Positions 17,001 to 27,431 of a DNA stretch of 64,000 nt are shown piece after piece. The position numbers and the translations under genes are program-made. Source of the stretch: Umezawaea sp049997955 (GTDB taxonomy: Bacteria > Actinomycetota > Actinomycetes > Mycobacteriales > Pseudonocardiaceae); contig JAEBDY010000001.1 of the NCBI GenBank assembly GCA_049997955.1, positions 372,001-436,000 on the forward strand, given 5' to 3'. Numbering within the stretch: position 1 is the first letter of the stretch; the number at the start of each line of letters is the position of its first letter. The notes under the pieces are model-generated. The model was not told the DNA's origin. It did not search any database and saw only the letters and a list, made by a program, of their open reading frames with translations.

Positions 17001-17496
17001 CGGCGAGCCGTACCCGCACCCCGTGTCGGTCGGCTACATGTACATCCTGAAGCTGCTGCACCTCGTGGACGACAAGATCCACGCGCGTTCCACCGGCCCG
17101 TACTCGATGATCACGCAGCAGCCGCTGGGTGGTAAGGCGCAGTTCGGTGGTCAGCGCTTCGGTGAGATGGAGTGCTGGGCGATGCAGGCGTACGGCGCCG
17201 CATACACCCTGCAGGAACTTCTCACGATCAAGTCCGACGACGTGCTCGGCCGCGTGAAGGTCTACGAGGCCATCGTCAAGGGCGAGAACATCCCGGAGCC
17301 GGGTATCCCGGAATCCTTCAAGGTGCTGCTCAAGGAGCTGCAGTCGTTGTGCCTCAACGTCGAGGTGCTGTCTTCGGACGGCGCCGCGATCGAGATGCGC
17401 GATGGCGACGACGAGGACCTGGAGAGGGCTGCCGCCAACCTCGGCATCAACCTCTCGCGGTCCGAATCGCCTTCAGTCGACGACGTCGTCAACTGA
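14014..17496 (+). CDS. rpoB: DNA-directed RNA polymerase subunit beta
   Basis: The beta subunit forms half of the RNA polymerase active-centre cleft and the rifamycin pocket. The 1160-residue product starts at TTG 14014, behind GGAAGGA (14001-14007); TTG starts are usual for actinobacterial rpoB. The rifampicin region (416-442) reads as wild type, with Q422, D425, H435 and S440 corresponding to E. coli Q513, D516, H526 and S531. The essential segment KLAGRHGNKGVIG and the C-terminal clamp region GEMECWAMQAYGAAYTLQE are intact. It is followed by rpoC after a 104-bp spacer with a hairpin. Confidence 0.98.
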   Translation: MAISRATKATAATNSTSGIPGAPKRVSFAKIHEPLKTPNLLDLQIQSFEWLTGDEAWFQRRIDAGDEAPTGGLEEVLNEISPIEDFSGSMSLSFSDPRFDEVKASTEECKDKDMTYAAPLFVTAEFTNHTTGEIKSQTVFMGDFPMMTDKGTFIINGTERVVVSQLVRSPGVYFDTNVDKTTDKDVFSVKIIPSRGAWLEFDVDKRDTVGVRIDRKRRQPVTVLLKALGWSTEQIRERFSFSETLLTTLEKDHTAGTDEALLDIYRKLRPGEPPTKESAQALLENLFFKEKRYDLAKVGRYKVNKKLGLASPISTGVLTEDDVVTTIEYLVRLHAGETNMQPGETEVPVEVDDIDHFGNRRLRTVGELIQNQIRVGLSRMERVVRERMTTQDVEAITPQTLINIRPVVAAIKEFFGTSQLSQFMDQTNPLAGLTHKRRLSALGPGGLSRERAGMEVRDVHPSHYGRMCPIETPEGPNIGLIGSLSSYGRVNPFGFIETPYRKVVDGRVTDQIDYLTADEEDRYVKAQANAQIDLDGNFIEDRVLVRKKGGEVELILPEDVDYMDVSPRQMVSAATAMIPFLEHDDANRALMGANMQRQAVPLLRSEAPLVGTGMELRAAVDAGEVVVAKKTGVVEEISADYVTVMADDGSRQTYGMHKFRRSNQGTCINQKPIVHEGDRVESGQVLADGPCTENGEMALGKNLLVAIMPWEGHNYEDAIILSQRLVQDDVLTSIHIEEHEIDARDTKLGAEEITRDIPNVSEEVLADLDERGIIRIGAEVQPGDILVGKVTPKGETELTPEERLLRAIFGEKAREVRDTSLKVPHGEYGKVIGIRVFSREDDDELPPGVNELVRVYVAQKRKIQDGDKLAGRHGNKGVIGKILPAEDMPFLEDGTPVDIVLNTHGVPRRMNIGQVLETHLGWIAKQGWSIDGEADWAKNLPEDLYHVEPNTNTATPVFDGAQEEEITGLLGSTIPNRDGERMVKQNGKAQLFDGRSGEPYPHPVSVGYMYILKLLHLVDDKIHARSTGPYSMITQQPLGGKAQFGGQRFGEMECWAMQAYGAAYTLQELLTIKSDDVLGRVKVYEAIVKGENIPEPGIPESFKVLLKELQSLCLNVEVLSSDGAAIEMRDGDDEDLERAAANLGINLSRSESPSVDDVVN

Positions 17497-17509
17497 CCTC
17501 GCTGGTCAA

Positions 17510-17544
17510 CGGTCGGGAGCCCGCCTCCCGCGGGCTTCCGACCG
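17510..17544 (+). promoter_or_regulatory. Hairpin between rpoB and rpoC
   Basis: A 15-bp stem (arms 17510-17524 and 17530-17544, one G-T pair) encloses the loop CTCCC. No T-run follows, so it is probably an RNA processing or stability element and not a terminator. Confidence 0.7.
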
Positions 17545-17600
17545 ATTGACCCGACCCACACTCCTGAGTAGCAAAACAACCGAAGGGGAGAAGAGAAGAC

Positions 17601-21497
<3,897 letters not shown>

Positions 21498-21531
21498 TCG
21501 GTACGAGCAGCTGGTCACAGCTAGCTAGGTG

Positions 21532-21566
21532 AAGGGCCCCAGGGACGTGAGTCCCTGGGGCCCTTT
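21532..21566 (+). terminator. Intrinsic terminator of rpoB-rpoC
   Basis: A near-perfect stem (arms AAGGGCCCCAGGGAC and GTCCCTGGGGCCCTT around GTGA) followed by T-rich sequence. It is the left boundary of the second non-coding island. Confidence 0.92.
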
Positions 21567-21587
21567 GCTTTGTCCTGTGAGCTGCGG

Positions 21588-21716
21588 GCTTGACTTGCCG
21601 GTGTGGGTTTCTGCTTGGACCTCTGTGAGTGCTGACTTGCCGACTGGGTTCGGACTCCGGCCCCTCTTCGAGTGCTGACCTGCCGTCTGGTTGCCGGCTT
21701 CGCGTGAAGCTCGCAA
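21588..21716. repeat. Degenerate 43-bp direct tandem repeat, 3 units
   Basis: Units start at 21588, 21631 and 21674, exactly 43 bp apart. Each opens with GCT(T)GACTTGCCG or GCTGACCTGCCG followed by a GGGTT/GGTT segment, and the first two end in GAGT. Interiors are strongly diverged. Confidence 0.6.
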
Positions 21717-21919
21717 GCCCTCATCTGCTGCCCAGGCTCCCTGCTTTGCTCGATTGCTCGCGAAGCCCACCCTGCTGGCACTTCTGCCTGGGACTTGTCA
21801 GCCCATCCCGCTGACCCTGGCTTCCGCCCTTGCTTGAAGACCCGCGACCCCCAACCAAAGAGGGAACTCGGCTGCTCGTCGCCCAGTCTTTCCCCTTCGC
21901 CCCGATCCGAAGCTCCCTC

Positions 21920-21976
21920 ATGGCTTTTCGTCTTTGTCAAGGCATCTTTCCCGCCTTGACAAAGACGAAAAGCCAT
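21920..21976. repeat. Perfect 24-bp hairpin A of element copy 2
   Basis: Arms 21920-21943 and 21953-21976 are exact reverse complements around ATCTTTCCC. The loop and the GTCAAGGC core match hairpin A of copy 1. The outer stem is ATGGCTTTTCGTCTTT, with substitutions on one arm matched by compensating changes on the other. Confidence 0.9.
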
Positions 21977-22059
21977 AGAGACAATGGGCGAGCGGGGGGA
22001 ATGATCGATTTCAAGATCCGATGCCAACCTGCCCACCCCGCTCGCGCAATTATTTCGAC

Positions 22060-22112
22060 GCCCTTTTTCGTTTGTCAAGGCGGGAAAGATGCCTTGACAA
22101 ACGAAAAAGGGC
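22060..22112. repeat. Perfect 22-bp hairpin B of element copy 2
   Basis: Arms 22060-22081 and 22091-22112 are exact reverse complements around GGGAAAGAT. The outer stem (GCCCTTTTTCGTTT) differs from hairpin B of copy 1 but pairs completely. Confidence 0.9.
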
Positions 22113-22279
22113 ATGAAGACGCTTCGGATCGGGGTGAGCGGAGAAGTGCGGCAGGCGCTGGTGAGGTGATCCGCGTGTGCTGTGCCTCGGGTTCGCGTTG
22201 GGGTCCTGATCCTCTAGTCCATGGCCGGGGTTCTGCGCGTGTTCTGTGCGTGTCGGTCGGGTCTGTGAGACTGGGGGGC

Positions 22280-22858
22280 ATGGATGTGCTTGCGGAGCAG
22301 GATGAGTTGCAGGTTGCGTCGGATGCCGTCGTTGACGCCTTGGGGTTGAACCAGTCGTTGGCCGTGGTGGGGGAGCCGGTGCGGGTTGGTAGTTCCGCTC
22401 TTGGTCTCCTCGTGAAGCGCGACATCGACATCACCGTGGTGTGTTCCTCGCTGGGCAAGGCCGTCCACGAAGCCGTGGTGAGCATCGGTGCCGAGTTGGC
22501 CCGTCATCACCGTGTCGAACGGGTGTTGTTCCGCAATGACACCGGCGACTGGAACACCGATGCCAACTACCCCGATGGTTTCTACCTCGGCGTCAATTGT
22601 CGGTCGGCCGCCGGTGATGACTGGAACCTGGACATCTGGTTCGTGGACGAACCGGAGCGCCAGCCGGACCTCAACCACCTCAGGTCGTTGCCCGCCCGGC
22701 TGACCCCGGAAACCCGCAAGGCCATCCTCGACATCAAGAAGGCCTACCTCGGGCGGCCCGAGTACGGCAAGTCCGTCAACGCCAACGAGATCTACCGGGC
22801 CGTTCTCGACGACGGTGTCCGCACGCCGGAGGAGTTCGACCTCCGACAGGCGCCTTAA
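22280..22858 (+). CDS. Nucleotidyltransferase-fold protein of unknown role
   Basis: A 192-residue soluble protein. It shows the pattern of the DNA polymerase beta-like nucleotidyltransferase superfamily: G37-S38, then D48-I-D50 in KRDIDITVV, and a possible third acidic residue D118 in NLDIWFVD. These would bind two metals and transfer a nucleotide to an unknown acceptor. ATG 22280 follows GGGGGG with close spacing; upstream in-frame starts fall inside the repeat island. The gene stands alone, convergent with the prolyl aminopeptidase gene. The substrate cannot be inferred. Confidence 0.6.
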   Translation: MDVLAEQDELQVASDAVVDALGLNQSLAVVGEPVRVGSSALGLLVKRDIDITVVCSSLGKAVHEAVVSIGAELARHHRVERVLFRNDTGDWNTDANYPDGFYLGVNCRSAAGDDWNLDIWFVDEPERQPDLNHLRSLPARLTPETRKAILDIKKAYLGRPEYGKSVNANEIYRAVLDDGVRTPEEFDLRQAP

Positions 22859-22859
22859 C

Positions 22860-22884
22860 GCCGTTAAGGACGCCTTTAACGGCG
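22860..22884. terminator. Hairpin between convergent genes
   Basis: CGCCGTTAA and TTAACGGCG form a stem around GGACGCCT between the nucleotidyltransferase-like gene and the convergent pip gene. It overlaps the pip stop codon. No clear T-run is present, so termination is only probable. Confidence 0.45.
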
Positions 22885-23826
22885 GTCGGCGAACTTCGCC
22901 GTGGCCTCGCCGATCCGGTCCCCGAACGCCGGGCTGCCCCGGTGGCCCGCGTCGGGGATCAGGTGCAGTTCGGCGTCCGGCCAGCCCTGGGCCAGTCGCC
23001 AGGCGGCTTCGGCGGGGCAGCTCATGTCGCGGGCGCCGTGGATGATCACGCCGGGGATTCCTGCGAGCTTCCCGACGTCGCGCACCAGCGCGCCTTCCTC
23101 CAGGAACGCCCCGTGCACGCCGTAGTGGGCGCAGGTGCGGACCATCGCGACCATCGCGTCGGACGCGTGGTCGGTGTACATGTTCGCCTTGCCGCTGCTC
23201 TCCAGCGACAGCACGGCGTCTTCCCACGTGCACCAGGCCGTGGCCGCGCGCGACCGCACGTCCGGATCCGGGTCCGACACCAGGCGCAGGTAGCCCGCGA
23301 GCAGGTCCTCGTCGGGTGCGCCTGCCCGGAAGGCCGCCCACTCGGCGGGGAAGAAGCGTCCGACGCCCCGGTACAGCCAGTCGGTCTCGGCGCGCGTGCT
23401 GGTGGTGATCGAGACCAGCACCAGCTCCGTCACCCGCTCCGGGAACCGTTCGGCGTAGGCGAGCGCCAGCGTGGAGCCCCACGAGCCGCCGAAGACCAGC
23501 CAGCGGTCCACGCCGAGGTGTTCGCGCAGCTTCTCGATGTCCGCGACCAGGTGGTCGGTGGTGTTGACGCTCATGTCCGTCGCCGGGGCGGCCGCGTGCG
23601 GGGTGCTGCGGCCGCAGCCGCGCTGGTCGAACAGCACCGTTCGGTACTTGGTCGGGTCGAAGCTGCGTTGCGTGCCCTTCGGGCTGCCGCTCCCCGGACC
23701 GCCGTGCAGGACCACGGCCGGTTTGCCGTCGGGGTTGCCGAAGACCTTCCAGTACAGGGTGTTGCCGTCGCCCACGTCGAGGAAGCCGTCGTCGTAGGGC
23801 TCGATGACCGGGAACTGAGGTGCCAT
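22876..23826 (-). CDS. pip: Prolyl aminopeptidase (proline iminopeptidase), alpha/beta hydrolase
   Basis: A serine peptidase (family S33) that removes N-terminal proline from peptides in the cytoplasm. The 316-residue protein has the oxyanion-hole motif HGGPG (41-45), DQRGCGRS (67-74) and the nucleophile elbow GGSWGS with S115. D267 and H295 are likely triad members. A cap domain lies between about 140 and 240. There is no signal peptide. ATG 23826 lies 10 bp downstream of the toxin-like gene on the same strand, so all three genes may be one transcript with the antitoxin-like promoter. Confidence 0.9.
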   Translation of the reverse strand: MAPQFPVIEPYDDGFLDVGDGNTLYWKVFGNPDGKPAVVLHGGPGSGSPKGTQRSFDPTKYRTVLFDQRGCGRSTPHAAAPATDMSVNTTDHLVADIEKLREHLGVDRWLVFGGSWGSTLALAYAERFPERVTELVLVSITTSTRAETDWLYRGVGRFFPAEWAAFRAGAPDEDLLAGYLRLVSDPDPDVRSRAATAWCTWEDAVLSLESSGKANMYTDHASDAMVAMVRTCAHYGVHGAFLEEGALVRDVGKLAGIPGVIIHGARDMSCPAEAAWRLAQGWPDAELHLIPDAGHRGSPAFGDRIGEATAKFADRR

Positions 23827-23836
23827 GTGGTCGAAC

Positions 23837-24274
23837 CTAGCGGCGGCGGGCCCTCGTGATGGCTCGGGCGCGGGCGACCAGGTCGTCGACCAGGTCGGCG
23901 TCCACGACCGGTGGCGCGCCGGTGTCGTCGTCGCAGCAGCGGGGCTTGGTGCGCTTGTCCCCGCTGCGCGGGCGGACGCCCGCGAGTTCGTATAGGGCGT
24001 CGTAGAGGTTGCGGCCGGGGTCGTCGTCGTGCGGGCCGACCAGGAGCACCCACACGGTCGTCGGGGCCGGGAACGCGACCACCACCCGGTCCGCGCCGCG
24101 CAGGTGCTTGACGCACAGGCGGGGGAGCGGTTCGGGGCCGGTCACGCGGTAGCCGAGCGCGGCGCAGCCGCTGTGCGCCAGCTCGTCGAGGAAGCGGTCG
24201 TAGGCCTGGCGGGCGGGCCCGCGCAGGCCGGACGCCTGGGAACTGGCGACTGGGGTTTCGACGACCTGGATCAA
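23837..24274 (-). CDS. Putative toxin of a toxin-antitoxin-like pair
   Basis: A 145-residue basic/Cys-containing protein. The likely start is TTG 24274, overlapping the stop of the upstream gene (TTGA). The core (about 20-100) has ALGYRVTGPEPLPRLCVKHL and VVVAFPAPTTVWVLLVGPHD, a mixed beta pattern reminiscent of RelE/ParE-like toxins. The tail after residue 103 is charged and carries CC. Assignment as a toxin rests on size, overlap with a DNA-binding-type partner and shared promoter, not on a recognised catalytic motif. It could instead be an uncharacterised partner protein. Confidence 0.5.
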   Translation of the reverse strand: MIQVVETPVASSQASGLRGPARQAYDRFLDELAHSGCAALGYRVTGPEPLPRLCVKHLRGADRVVVAFPAPTTVWVLLVGPHDDDPGRNLYDALYELAGVRPRSGDKRTKPRCCDDDTGAPPVVDADLVDDLVARARAITRARRR

Positions 24275-24717
24275 CCGGTGCGGACCACGTTCCCTTCGCC
24301 CCGGTGCATCTGCTCCAGGCTGGCGGCGAGGTCGGCGCGGTCGCGCAGGGCCAGGTCGCTGAGCCTGCGGTGGACCTCGTCGAGCAGTCCGCGGTTCCGG
24401 CCCGCGCGACGCAGGTCGGAGACGAGGTGCAGCACCTCGTGGAGGCGTTCGGCTTCGAGCAGCATCCGCGGCTCTTGGCTGCTGATGGCGAGCACGCCTT
24501 CGCGCGCCCACGCCTTCACGGTCTTCTCGGTGAGGTCGAGCAGCTCACCCGCCACGACGGGGCGGATCGGCGGCGCCTGCCGCAGGGCTTTCGCGATGAC
24601 GCCCGCGAGCTTGTGCCTGCGCACGTCGTCCTCGGACAGCGTCAGCGCCACCTCTTCGATCTCTTCGATCTGCTCGAACAGATCGCGGATCTGTGCTGCC
24701 TCGGTCGCTACGGACAT
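24271..24717 (-). CDS. Putative antitoxin or regulator with MerR/excisionase-like helix-turn-helix
   Basis: A 148-residue protein. The N-terminal third is acidic helix (about 5-30, rich in EIEE). The middle segment IRPVVAGELLDLTEKTVKAWAREGVL (51-76, read as two pieces) has the pattern of a winged helix-turn-helix of the MerR/excisionase kind. The C-terminal half is helical. ATG 24717 follows GGGGAGG with good spacing. The promoter region upstream contains an imperfect inverted repeat, so autoregulation is likely. It is first in a minus-strand unit with the toxin-like gene and pip. Confidence 0.55.
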   Translation of the reverse strand: MSVATEAAQIRDLFEQIEEIEEVALTLSEDDVRRHKLAGVIAKALRQAPPIRPVVAGELLDLTEKTVKAWAREGVLAISSQEPRMLLEAERLHEVLHLVSDLRRAGRNRGLLDEVHRRLSDLALRDRADLAASLEQMHRGEGNVVRTG

Positions 24718-24735
24718 GACGACCTCCCCTCAGTC

Positions 24736-24771
24736 ACTACCAAGTATTGACCACATTCTCGGTAGTCGCAA
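24736..24771 (-). promoter_or_regulatory. Promoter and operator of the antitoxin-like gene
   Basis: Reading the minus strand, TTGCGA (24771-24766) and AATACT (24748-24743) are 17 bp apart. An imperfect palindrome, TACCGAG...CTTGGTA with outer ACTACC/GGTAGT (24736-24766), covers the spacer and the -10. This arrangement suits repression by the helix-turn-helix protein encoded 20 bp downstream. Confidence 0.5.
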
Positions 24772-24780
24772 CCGCCGTGT

Positions 24781-24808
24781 GGCGGCCCCCACTGGTCCGG
24801 GGGCCGCC
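24781..24808 (-). terminator. Hairpin behind the zinc-ribbon gene
   Basis: GGCGGCCCCC and GGGGGCCGCC form a perfect 10-bp stem around an 8-nt loop, 13 bp past the stop of the minus-strand zinc-ribbon gene. The T-run is weak. Confidence 0.6.
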
Positions 24809-24820
24809 GCCGCGGGTGGA

Positions 24821-25111
24821 TCAGGAGGAGTAGAACAGGCCCGCGAGGCCGCCGTGCTTCCGACGGTGGCCGTGGTGGCCGTAGTGCACCTGCGGCGCGC
24901 CCCACGCGGGAGCGGGCTGCGCGTAGCCGGGCGGCGGGTAGGCGGCCGGCGGCGCGACGGGCGGGGGCGTCGCCATCTGGGTCTCCAGACGGGTGATCGC
25001 CTCCAGCTCGCCGTAGTCGAGGAACACGCCGCGGCAGCCATCGCACTGGTCGATGTGCACCCCCATGCGGTCGTAGGTGCGCATGTTCGCGTGACACTTC
25101 GGACACTGCAT
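24821..25111 (-). CDS. Small zinc-ribbon (TFIIB-type) protein
   Basis: A 96-residue protein. The N-terminus MQCPKCHANMRTYDR and QCDGCRGVFLD give a CxxC-x16-CxxC zinc ribbon (C3, C6, C23, C26) of the zf-TFIIB family found in many small bacterial proteins. The remainder is Pro/Ala/Tyr-rich, followed by a His/Lys/Arg-rich GHHGHRRKHGG segment and LAGLFYSS at the end. ATG 25111 is chosen because AGGAGG sits 8 bp upstream; GTG 25135 is in frame but poorly placed. Function is unknown; binding to nucleic acid or protein is possible. Confidence 0.75.
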   Translation of the reverse strand: MQCPKCHANMRTYDRMGVHIDQCDGCRGVFLDYGELEAITRLETQMATPPPVAPPAAYPPPGYAQPAPAWGAPQVHYGHHGHRRKHGGLAGLFYSS

Positions 25112-25159
25112 CGTGTGGGCCTCCTGCTCGTACACGCCCCTTCGGCGATGCGTCCGATA

Positions 25160-26041
25160 TTAGCCGCGAGCCATGTGTCGGTGTGCCGCGACGATCCGAT
25201 CGCACGTCTCCACGAGCGCTTCCTGCGCTTCGTCCAGCGCCTTCTCGTCGCGCTGGGCGGCCAACAGCGCACGCGCCGCCATCTGGATCACCAACGCCCG
25301 CGCGGGCACGTCCAGCGCCGCCCACGGGTCGTGCGCCGACACCGCCACCCCACCTGCCGCGACGTAGGCGTCGAGGAACCTCCCCCAGGTCTCGGGGTCG
25401 AGCACCCCGGCCGCGTGCAGCGCCGCGGGCCTTGCCAGGTCCCACGCCGGATCGCCGATGCCGAGGTCGTCCACGTCGATCAACCGCCAGCCGCCCGCCT
25501 CGACCATCTGCCCGAGGTGCCAGTCGCCGTGGCACACCACGAGGTGCGTCGGCGTGTCGACCGGTGGCAGCGTGTCGAACGCCCGCAGCACCGTGTCCGC
25601 GTCCCCGCCGAGCCCGGCCTGCCGCAACTCCGCCACCGTGCGCGCCATCCGGTGCGGTGCCCCGGACGGCGGCTGCACCCCGGCGAAGTCCGCGGGCCCG
25701 AACCGGTGCAGGTCGGCGAGGAGGCGCCCGGCCTCCTCCAGCGGCGCCGTCCCCGGATCCCGTTCCGGCACCGGCTTCCCCAGCGGCCACACCGTCACCA
25801 CGCGGCCGTCGACCAGGGCGGGGGAGACCTCCAACGGCGGCAGCAGCAGCTCGCGCAGCCGTGGATCGGCCGCCAACCGCATGCGCGCCGACAGCACGGC
25901 CAGGTCGGCGTCCGGCTCGTGCGCCTTGACCACCACGTCGCCGACGCGGATCACCACGACGTCACCGCGCAGCGCCAGCACCACCGCCTCGCCGCCACCG
26001 GGAACGAGCGCGGCCATGCCCGCGACCAGATCTGAACTCAC
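25160..26041 (-). CDS. Aminoglycoside phosphotransferase (APH) family kinase-like protein
   Basis: A 293-residue protein with an APH/choline-kinase fold. The N-lobe has the nucleotide-binding lysine candidate K39 in VVVKAHEP. The C-lobe has the catalytic loop HGDWHLGQ (171-178) and the metal-binding DVDDLGIGDPAWDLARP (from 189). Family members phosphorylate aminoglycosides, fructosamine, homoserine or other small molecules, so drug resistance must not be assumed. GTG 26041 is the only suitable start. It is divergent from the EamA transporter gene, with 165 bp between them. Confidence 0.8.
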   Translation of the reverse strand: MSSDLVAGMAALVPGGGEAVVLALRGDVVVIRVGDVVVKAHEPDADLAVLSARMRLAADPRLRELLLPPLEVSPALVDGRVVTVWPLGKPVPERDPGTAPLEEAGRLLADLHRFGPADFAGVQPPSGAPHRMARTVAELRQAGLGGDADTVLRAFDTLPPVDTPTHLVVCHGDWHLGQMVEAGGWRLIDVDDLGIGDPAWDLARPAALHAAGVLDPETWGRFLDAYVAAGGVAVSAHDPWAALDVPARALVIQMAARALLAAQRDEKALDEAQEALVETCDRIVAAHRHMARG

Positions 26042-26206
26042 CCGCCCAGTGAATCACCCGTCCGGCAGGACGGTCGGCGCCAGGCGTCGCCGACCGGTGG
26101 TCTCCGAACGCGGGGACCCCGACCCGCGCGCTTCGACCGAGGTCCGGAGGTTTTCTGGTCCGGCTGTGTCCACGCTCACCGGTGTTCCGCTGTGCCGCGG
26201 GTGAAG

Positions 26207-27118
26207 ATGAGCCACGTGCACTCCCGCGTCGACCCCCGAGCCGCGGCCGCGATCTGCGTAGCGCTGGTGGCGGTCTCGTTCTCCGGTCCCCTCATCGCCT
26301 TCGCCGCCGCTCCCGCGCTCGCCATGGCCTTCTGGCGCAACAGCCTCGCGGTGGGGGTGCTGGGGCCGTTCACGCTGGCCAGGCGCGGCCCCGAACTCCG
26401 GGCCCTGGCGCATCGGCGCGCGGGCCGCTACTGCGTCCTGGCGGGGGTCGCGCTGGCCGCCCACTTCGCCACCTGGATGCCCAGCATCCAGCTCACGTCG
26501 GTGGCGACGGCGACCGCGCTGGTGGCCACCCAGCCGATCTGGCAGGGGCTGATCGCCCGCTCGCAGGGGCACCGCCTGCCCGCCGCCACCTGGGTGGGCA
26601 CCGTCCTCGCGGTGGCGGGGGTGGCCATCGCCACCGGCGCCGACTTCAGCGCCGCCGGTCCGGCGCTGGTGGGGGACCTGCTGGCGTTGGCGGGCGGGGT
26701 CATGGCGGCCGTCTACACCGCGTTCGGCGAACGGGCCCGCGCGTCGGTCACGACGACCACGTACACGCTCGTCTGCTACTCGGTGTGCGCCGCGCTGCTC
26801 CTGGTGGGCTGCCTGGTGTTCCGCGTCCCGCTGGTGGGCTTCAGCCCGACCACCTGGCTGGCGATCCTCGGACTGGTGGTGGGCGCGCAGCTGCTGGGCC
26901 ACTCGATGTTCAGCTACGCGTTGGACAGGGTGTCCGCGAGCACGGTCAGCCTGCTGATCCTGCTGGAGGTGCCCGGCGCGGCCCTGATCGCGTGGCTGTG
27001 GCTCGGCCAGGTGCCGCGCCCGGAAGCGCTGCCGGGTCTGGTGCTCCTGCTCGCGGGCCTCGCCGTGGTGGTGCTGACCGGCGCTCGCGCCAACCGCCGC
27101 GCCGAGGTCCCCGCGTAG
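26207..27118 (+). CDS. EamA/DMT-family membrane transporter
   Basis: A 303-residue protein with about ten hydrophobic segments in two repeats of five, typical of drug/metabolite transporters. Landmarks are ATALVATQPIWQGLIA at the end of repeat one and ASTVSLLILLEVPGAALIAWL in repeat two. It probably exports a metabolite. ATG 26207 is used; GTG 26192 and GTG 26201 are in frame and cannot be excluded, because no strong ribosome binding site is visible. It is divergent from the APH-like gene and precedes the str operon promoter. Confidence 0.82.
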   Translation: MSHVHSRVDPRAAAAICVALVAVSFSGPLIAFAAAPALAMAFWRNSLAVGVLGPFTLARRGPELRALAHRRAGRYCVLAGVALAAHFATWMPSIQLTSVATATALVATQPIWQGLIARSQGHRLPAATWVGTVLAVAGVAIATGADFSAAGPALVGDLLALAGGVMAAVYTAFGERARASVTTTTYTLVCYSVCAALLLVGCLVFRVPLVGFSPTTWLAILGLVVGAQLLGHSMFSYALDRVSASTVSLLILLEVPGAALIAWLWLGQVPRPEALPGLVLLLAGLAVVVLTGARANRRAEVPA

Positions 27119-27431
27119 CGGTCCCCGTGCACTCCGGCACGCGGTGGACGACCCCCGTTTTGACCCGAGTAGACGAAGGGAGGTATCTTTGGTACTCGTG
27201 CCCGACCCATGTCGGGCCGCTCCGTGTGCCTATGCACCGGCAACGCCCTCCCGTGGCGGTGCTGGTTTGCCTGAAGCATCGGTGTCCTCCACTCGCTGGA
27301 ACACCTGCGGTGTTACCTGCGGACCTTGGGATCCGGGCGACACGCCCGACCTCGGGTGCAGAGAGGGATCAAGTAAACAGAGCTCGCCAGCAAGTGTGAC
27401 GAGACGCAACAACGGAAGAAGCAGCCGGCGT
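27119..27431 (+). promoter_or_regulatory. str operon promoter region and leader
   Basis: TTGACC (27160-27165) and TATCTT (27184-27189), 18 bp apart, form a strong promoter candidate. The leader of about 235 nt contains a small hairpin (CCCGAC 27201-27206 with GTCGGG 27211-27216) and further GC-rich stems. No gene is seen. The leader could carry S7- or S12-dependent control, but no known motif is recognised. Confidence 0.6.

Larger units (their letters stand above)
21900..22137. repeat. Twin-hairpin palindromic element, copy 2
   Basis: Same architecture as 1645-1897. Terminal repeats are close to CACCCCGATCCGAAGCG (left near 21900-21913, right near 22119-22136). Perfect hairpins lie at 21920-21976 and 22060-22112. 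The right inner repeat is again close to CGAAATAATTGCGCG (reverse strand, 22042-22056) and the left one is diverged. The central CGGATCTT segment lies in the opposite orientation relative to copy 1. No coding capacity is seen. Confidence 0.85.
21567..22279. other. Non-coding island behind rpoC
   Basis: About 700 bp without a supported gene. It contains a degenerate 43-bp tandem repeat (21588-21716), about 180 bp of unstructured sequence, the second twin-hairpin element (21900-22137) and a short leader before the nucleotidyltransferase-like gene. Open frames crossing it have no ribosome binding site or family features. The layout mirrors the island at 1417-2323. Confidence 0.7.

Noticed and set aside
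14092..17082. Open frame of almost 1000 codons antisense to rpoB
   Set aside because: High third-position GC removes stops from the antisense frame. The composition is Arg/Val/Asp/Leu-biased without a family, and rpoB on the other strand is certain.
25160..26041. Calling the APH-family gene an aminoglycoside resistance gene
   Set aside because: The kinase motifs define the superfamily only; substrate residues cannot be read, and many relatives act on metabolites.
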